A stretch of DNA of 8,610 bases from Oscillospiraceae bacterium. Lineage in GTDB: Bacteria; Bacillota; Clostridia; Oscillospirales; Ruminococcaceae. The translations under genes and the position numbers were made by a program. This document shows positions 4,719 to 8,610 of this stretch, piece by piece. Location of the stretch: the NCBI GenBank assembly GCA_017424665.1, contig JAFOYK010000190.1, positions 1 through 8,610 on the forward strand, given 5' to 3'. Every line of letters begins with the position of its first letter. Position 1 is the stretch's first letter. Under the pieces are notes generated by a model. The model had not been told where the DNA came from. It worked only from the letters and a program-made list of their open reading frames with translations, and did not search any database.

Positions 4719-7334
4719 TCAATCGTCGCTCTGAAGCTGTTTTTCAAGCCACTGTTCTTTGGTGATAAGGACCTGGCGGGGTTTGCTTCCTTCAAAAGGA
4801 CCGACAATTCCGCGTTCTTCCATCTGGTCGATGATTCTTGCGGCTCTTGCGTAACCGAGTTTCAGCTTTCTCTGGAGCATGGAAGTGGAAGCCATTCCCA
4901 TTTCAATAACGCATTCGATAGCGGCATCGAGCATATCGTCGCCCTCATCAAAACCGCCGCCTTCGGGAGCATAATCGTCGGAAGCTTTTTTGCCTTTTTC
5001 TTTAACGGCAAGCTTTTCGATATCGTCCATAATGTCTTCATCATAGGAAGCGGTGCCGCCGTTTTTAACAAAACGGACAACTTCCTCAACTTCGCTGTCG
5101 GAAACGAAACAGCCCTGAACACGGCGCATATCGGTCTGGGGATAGAAGAGCATATCGCCTTTTCCAAGGAGTTTTTCGGCGGAGCCATCCGGAAGAATGG
5201 TTCGGCTGTCCACCTGGGAAGAGGTTTTGAACGCGATTCGGCTGCCGATGTTCGCTTTGATAACGCCGGTGATAACGTCTACGGAAGGACGCTGGGTAGC
5301 AACAACAAGATGCATGCCCGCCGCTCTTGCAAGGGCGGCAAGACGGTTGATGGAATCTTCAACTTCGTTTGCGGCAACAAGCATAAGGTCCGCAAGCTCG
5401 TCGATAATAATAACGACTTTCGGCATTCTCTGCATATCGTCGCGGGAATCCGCAAGTTTGTTATAACCTTCGATATCGCGAACGGAATTATCCGCAAAGA
5501 GCTGGTAACGTTTGAGCATTTCGGAAACCGCCCAGTTAAGAGCGCCGGCGGCTTTTCTCGGGTCGGTGACTACCGGGATGAGAAGATGGGGAATTCCGTT
5601 ATAAACGTTGAGCTCAACGACCTTCGGGTCGATGAGAAGAAGTTTTACTTCGTCCGGGCTCGCTTTATACATAAGCGAAATGATCATCGAGTTCACGCAG
5701 ACGGATTTACCGGAACCGGTGGAGCCCGCAACGAGAAGGTGGGGCATTTCTTTAAGGTCCGCAAGAACAACGTTGCCGACGATGTCTTTTCCGAGGGCGA
5801 CGGTGAGTTTTGATTTTGCTTCCTGGAACTCTTTGGATTCGATGAGTTCGCGGATGTTTACGATGTCGCGGTTTTTGTTGGGAACTTCAACGCCCACTGC
5901 GGCTTTGCCGGGAATCGGAGCTTCGATTCGGACGCCTTTTGCCGCAAGGTTAAGGGCAAGGTCGTCGGAAAGTCCGGCAATTTTGCTTACCTTAACGCCC
6001 GCTCCGGGCTGAAGTTCATATCTTGTTACGGAAGGACCGCGGTTTATGTCGATAACTTTTGCGGAAACGCCGAAACTCTGAAGGGTGTTGGTAAGAGTAT
6101 CCGCGTTTTTGCGAAGTTCTTCGGTGATATCGTCATCGTTTGCGCTGTCGCGCATTTTAAGAAGTTCTGTGGGCGGGAAAACATAGGGAAGAGATTCAAG
6201 GTCGTTCATGATCTCGGTTATCTTCTTTTCCTGTTCATCCGCAAGAACTTTCATTTCCGCTTTTTCAATTTTCTTTGCGTTGGCCTGTTCGACCATTGCC
6301 TTGCTGATAAGTTCTTCAAGAGCAGGGTCTTTTGCGGCGGCTTCTGCCATCTGGTCCTTTGCGCTCTGGAAGTTTTCCATCTCTTTTTCGGTGGGAACTT
6401 CAACTTCCATATGGGGTTTAAAGCCGTTTATGGGTTCTTCCTTAACCGCGGTGATAACGGGTTTGTCCGCTTTAACGGTGGTTATCGGAGCGGAAGGTTC
6501 GTTATCAAGAGGAATGTCTATAACTTTTTCGGTGGAAACGGGTTTTGCGTCAACCGGCGGAACTTTGGAAACAGCTTCTCCCGCTCCGGCGGCGCCGAGG
6601 AGTTTTTCCTTGGAACGTTTTACGGAATTTTCGGTTTCCTTGGAAACATATTTCGGGCTTTCGTCAAGGGGAATATCTATCTGGGTCATTTTCTTGGCTT
6701 CGGCGGCAATTTTATGCTGTTCGACCTGTTCGGTATAAACGGTTTTTACTTTTTCGCCGACTTTTTTGGTGCCTTTGGCAACACCGATAAGGGTGGTTCC
6801 GGTTATAAGCATTACCACAGCAACGATAAGAACAAGGCCGACAATTACCGCGGCAAGCCTTCCCATAAGAGCCATGGCGGTAAGACCATAGAAAACAGAG
6901 AAAACGCCGCCGCCAACAAGTTCTTTTCCGTATGTATAAAGCTGGCCGATTTTATTGAAGACCCCGCCGTCAAGAACCATGTTTTCGCTGAAAACGGTGG
7001 TTATTCCCGAAAGAAGGAGCAAAAGCGCAAGGCTTTCGTAACCCTGGGCGGCGGTGGAAAAAGTCGGTTTTTCAAGGGTGTTCATAACCGCAAGATAGAT
7101 AAGGACCGGGCCGATGAGATATGCGCACCAGCCGAAAAGACCGAAAAGCATATAATGAAGGCTTTGCCAAAGGCTTTCGCCTTCGATAAGAGTCATTGCG
7201 GTAAGGATTATTCCCGCGGCGAAAAAGCCGATTGCATAAAGCTGGCGGCGGGAAGAAACTTCCGCCGCTGTTGGCTTTTTGGCCGAAGATTTTTTAGTTG
7301 CGGTTTTTTTAGAAGTGTTTTTTGTTGCAGCCAT
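4719..7334 (-). CDS. ftsK: DNA translocase FtsK/SpoIIIE
   Basis: FtsK/SpoIIIE is a membrane-anchored hexameric ATPase that pumps chromosomal DNA through the closing septum, and into the forespore in spore formers. The 871-residue protein starts with a Lys/Thr-rich tail (1-30), then hydrophobic segments near 32-50, 59-85, 100-114 and 145-185 that anchor it in the membrane, and a charged linker to about residue 380. The motor follows: alpha/beta region with [13 protein letters not shown] (432-444), Walker A GSTGSGKS (537-544), Walker B IIIDE (642-646), and [12 protein letters not shown] (679-690). The gamma winged-helix domain (about 800-865, [19 protein letters not shown]) would read chromosome polarity sites. 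The linker contains IDIPLD twice (219-224 and 272-277). GAAAGG lies 9 bases before the ATG, right after the uppP stop. The sequence cannot tell division from sporulation use. Confidence 0.97.
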   Translation of the reverse strand: MAATKNTSKKTATKKSSAKKPTAAEVSSRRQLYAIGFFAAGIILTAMTLIEGESLWQSLHYMLFGLFGWCAYLIGPVLIYLAVMNTLEKPTFSTAAQGYESLALLLLLSGITTVFSENMVLDGGVFNKIGQLYTYGKELVGGGVFSVFYGLTAMALMGRLAAVIVGLVLIVAVVMLITGTTLIGVAKGTKKVGEKVKTVYTEQVEQHKIAAEAKKMTQIDIPLDESPKYVSKETENSVKRSKEKLLGAAGAGEAVSKVPPVDAKPVSTEKVIDIPLDNEPSAPITTVKADKPVITAVKEEPINGFKPHMEVEVPTEKEMENFQSAKDQMAEAAAKDPALEELISKAMVEQANAKKIEKAEMKVLADEQEKKITEIMNDLESLPYVFPPTELLKMRDSANDDDITEELRKNADTLTNTLQSFGVSAKVIDINRGPSVTRYELQPGAGVKVSKIAGLSDDLALNLAAKGVRIEAPIPGKAAVGVEVPNKNRDIVNIRELIESKEFQEAKSKLTVALGKDIVGNVVLADLKEMPHLLVAGSTGSGKSVCVNSMIISLMYKASPDEVKLLLIDPKVVELNVYNGIPHLLIPVVTDPRKAAGALNWAVSEMLKRYQLFADNSVRDIEGYNKLADSRDDMQRMPKVVIIIDELADLMLVAANEVEDSINRLAALARAAGMHLVVATQRPSVDVITGVIKANIGSRIAFKTSSQVDSRTILPDGSAEKLLGKGDMLFYPQTDMRRVQGCFVSDSEVEEVVRFVKNGGTASYDEDIMDDIEKLAVKEKGKKASDDYAPEGGGFDEGDDMLDAAIECVIEMGMASTSMLQRKLKLGYARAARIIDQMEERGIVGPFEGSKPRQVLITKEQWLEKQLQSDD

Positions 7335-7349
7335 TTTTAACAGCCTTTC

Positions 7350-8213
7350 TTAAATCGTTATAACAGTTCCGCTGATTTTTTCAAAAATTCCGATTCCGGT
7401 GATGATAAGACCGAGAGGAATGAGATACCAGGCGAATTTTGTGAATTTATCGTTTTTAACGAGAAGTTTTACGGTTTTGATAGCGGCGATTCCGACAACC
7501 AGAGCAACCGCCATTCCGATAAGGGCGGCGAGCCAGTTTATTTCAACTTCGCCGGAAAGCGCGGCGGGAACTTCAAGAATGTTTGCCGCAAGAACCGCCG
7601 GAACGCCCATGATGAAGGAAAAAGCAACGGCCTGTTCGCGGGAAACGCCAAGGATAAGTCCGGTGGAAATTGTCGAACCGGAACGGGAAAGTCCCGGAAG
7701 GGGGGCGATTCCCTGCATGATTCCCATTCCGAGAGCCTGTTTCCAGCTCATGTTTTCGGCGGTGGCTCCGCCTTCTTTAACACATTTTCCGGAAACAATA
7801 AGCAGAGCCGCCGTTAAAAGGAAGCAAAGTCCTTCAACGATTATATCGTTATCGGTTGAAAGAGAATTGTAAAAATCGGAGATGAAATAGAAGAAACAGA
7901 GCGGAAGAAGGCTTATGATGAAAAGAAAGATAAGTCTTCTGGAACCGGTCATGTTATCTTTATCGAATTTTCCGGTGACGATCTCTTTCGCCATGGAAAG
8001 AAATTCTTTTATCATATCCCAAAGTTCTTTCCGGAAAGCAATGGCAACCGCAAGAAGGGTTCCGAGATGGAGAAGAATGGAATAAATTCCGGCGGCTTCG
8101 CCGCTGTTTCCGGTAAAATGTTGGTAAAGGGAAAGATGTCCGCTTGAGGAAACCGGAAGAAATTCCGTAAGTCCCTGGATGATTCCCTGAATTACTGCGT
8201 CAAAAATGCTCAT
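7350..8213 (-). CDS. uppP: Undecaprenyl-diphosphatase UppP (BacA family)
   Basis: UppP is an integral membrane enzyme that removes a phosphate from undecaprenyl pyrophosphate outside the cytoplasm, recycling the lipid carrier for peptidoglycan and other wall polymers; extra copies give bacitracin tolerance. The 287-residue product has the normal length and both signatures: QGLTEFLPVSSSGHL (13-27, with E17 and H26) and PLPGLSRSGSTIS (171-183, with R177), plus about eight hydrophobic segments. AAGGAG lies 5-6 bases before the ATG at 8213. It lies between ylzJ and ftsK, which are adjacent in Bacillus; this links cell wall carrier supply to the division gene ftsK in one unit. It ends 15 bases before ftsK, with the ftsK ribosome binding site immediately after its stop. 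Confidence 0.96.
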   Translation of the reverse strand: MSIFDAVIQGIIQGLTEFLPVSSSGHLSLYQHFTGNSGEAAGIYSILLHLGTLLAVAIAFRKELWDMIKEFLSMAKEIVTGKFDKDNMTGSRRLIFLFIISLLPLCFFYFISDFYNSLSTDNDIIVEGLCFLLTAALLIVSGKCVKEGGATAENMSWKQALGMGIMQGIAPLPGLSRSGSTISTGLILGVSREQAVAFSFIMGVPAVLAANILEVPAALSGEVEINWLAALIGMAVALVVGIAAIKTVKLLVKNDKFTKFAWYLIPLGLIITGIGIFEKISGTVITI

Positions 8214-8230
8214 TTTTTCTCCTTTATATG

Positions 8231-8245
8231 TAGCCGCAAAGCGGC
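8231..8245. repeat. Small hairpin between ylzJ and uppP
   Basis: GCCGC / GCGGC (8233-8237 with 8241-8245) around a three-base loop lies in the 35-base gap between the ylzJ stop and uppP. No U tract follows, so it is not an obvious terminator. GTAGCCGCA...GCGGC also occurs in the core hairpin of the element at 185-340, so it may be a remnant of a similar repeat, or just chance. Confidence 0.4.
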
Positions 8246-8248
8246 AGT

Positions 8249-8446
8249 TCAGCGTTTTCTTATATAACCGGGGGAGTATTCCGATTTAAGGTAATTTTTC
8301 AGATCTGTTGAAACAAGGCGGGAAACAGTGAAACCCGAAGGAGTCATTCTTCCTTCAAGAAAACCGCCTTTAATATCCATTGTGACCGTTTCGGGAATAT
8401 CTGTCGGAAATATCCGGTCGAAAGGTTCAACGGTCCAAAGCATCAT
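8249..8446 (-). CDS. ylzJ: YlzJ-like small protein
   Basis: This 65-residue protein of unknown function resembles the YlzJ-like family: an N-terminal MMLWTVEPFDRIFP (family pattern M-I-L-Y-T-V-x-P, then I-F-P), a short middle with GG and G residues, and VSRLVSTDLKNYLKSEYSPG near the C-terminus, which matches the family's RLLSTDPxDYL-x-PG pattern as I recall it. It has no signal peptide or membrane segment. Context supports the call strongly: in Bacillus, ylzJ lies between tepA and spoIIIE, and here it lies directly after a TepA-like gene and one gene before ftsK. GGGAGG lies 8 bases before ATG 8446; a second ATG follows at 8443. It overlaps the upstream gene by 4 bp (ATGA), implying coupling. 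Confidence 0.85.
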   Translation of the reverse strand: MMLWTVEPFDRIFPTDIPETVTMDIKGGFLEGRMTPSGFTVSRLVSTDLKNYLKSEYSPGYIRKR

Positions 8447-8610
8447 TCCGCCTGCCTCCCTTCAATTTTTGAATAGAGGCATTTTATTGCGTCGGAAAGT
8501 CCGCCGAGGTTATCGATAAGCCCTTCGGCAACCGCCGCTTCGCCGTCGAGAACCGTTCCCACGTCGGTGATGAGTTCGCCGGTGGTGAACATAAGCTCAC
8601 GGAAGCGTTC
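8443..8610 (-). CDS. tepA: TepA-like ClpP-family serine protease (C-terminal 55 residues)
   Basis: Only the C-terminus lies in the window; the gene continues beyond base 8610. The visible 55 residues start ERFRELMFTTGELITDVG and continue with LDGEAAVAEGLIDNLGGLSDA, the typical ClpP/SppA-type end where a helix is followed by the 'G-x-x-A-x-x-x-G-L-I-D-x-x-G-G' motif. TepA (YmfB in Bacillus) is a ClpP-like protein reported to aid protein translocation. The catalytic serine and histidine are not in view, so activity cannot be judged. Identification rests on this motif plus the adjacent ylzJ and ftsK. The TGA overlaps the ylzJ start codon. Confidence 0.85.
   Translation of the reverse strand, partial: ERFRELMFTTGELITDVGTVLDGEAAVAEGLIDNLGGLSDAIKCLYSKIEGRQAE

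Noticed and set aside
4719..4735. Frameshift or fusion between ftsK and the RAYT
   Set aside because: FtsK ends normally after its gamma domain and the RAYT has its own ATG and complete motifs, so these are two separate intact genes.
4718..4807. 30-residue N-terminal extension of the RAYT inside ftsK
   Set aside because: It is the out-of-frame reading of the conserved FtsK gamma-domain end; RAYT homology begins at MELPKRK.
6411..7340. 309-codon plus-strand open frame opposite the ftsK N-terminus
   Set aside because: Fully antisense to well-supported ftsK; low-complexity Gly/Phe/Asn-rich translation and no ribosome binding site. The genome's codon choice leaves few antisense stops.

Overview
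The window looks like chromosomal DNA of a low-to-mid GC Firmicute, most likely a gut-type Clostridia (Oscillospirales/Ruminococcaceae-like). The evidence is gene order: tepA-ylzJ-(uppP)-ftsK/spoIIIE and yhbY-nadD-(x)-yqeK-rsfS are Firmicutes arrangements, Shine-Dalgarno sites are strong (GGGAGG, AAGGAG), and the repeats at 185-340 and inside the transposase resemble dispersed palindromic elements that I associate with this group. The taxonomic call below phylum level is an inference.

Every supported gene is on the minus strand, so transcription runs from high to low coordinates. Order: the tail of tepA (ClpP-like protease), ylzJ, uppP (undecaprenyl-diphosphatase), ftsK/spoIIIE (DNA translocase), a REP-associated tyrosine transposase (RAYT), ftsY (SRP receptor), yhbY (ribosome-associated RNA-binding protein), nadD (NAD synthesis), an unrecognised acidic lipoprotein, yqeK (HD-domain Ap4A hydrolase) and rsfS (ribosome silencing factor). 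Gaps range from 4-bp overlaps to about 48 bp and I see no internal terminator, so the set may form one long housekeeping operon for envelope growth, chromosome segregation, protein targeting and ribosome/NAD homeostasis. Its promoter lies outside the window.

The last 340 bases hold a roughly 156-bp composite palindromic repeat that begins at the rsfS stop codon and whose far hairpin looks like the operon's intrinsic terminator. Beyond it are a promoter-like sequence and possibly the first codons of another minus-strand gene leaving the window.

The most unusual part is the RAYT. It starts one base after the ftsK stop codon and sits between two cell-biology genes. Its reading frame contains two 27-bp REP-like palindromes in opposite orientation, both in frame. 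They differ at only three bases, and two of those differences form a compensatory base-pair change in the stem. This suggests that the kind of hairpin the enzyme family acts on is embedded in its own coding sequence. I see no CRISPR, toxin-antitoxin, phage or defence genes, and no tRNA or rRNA genes.
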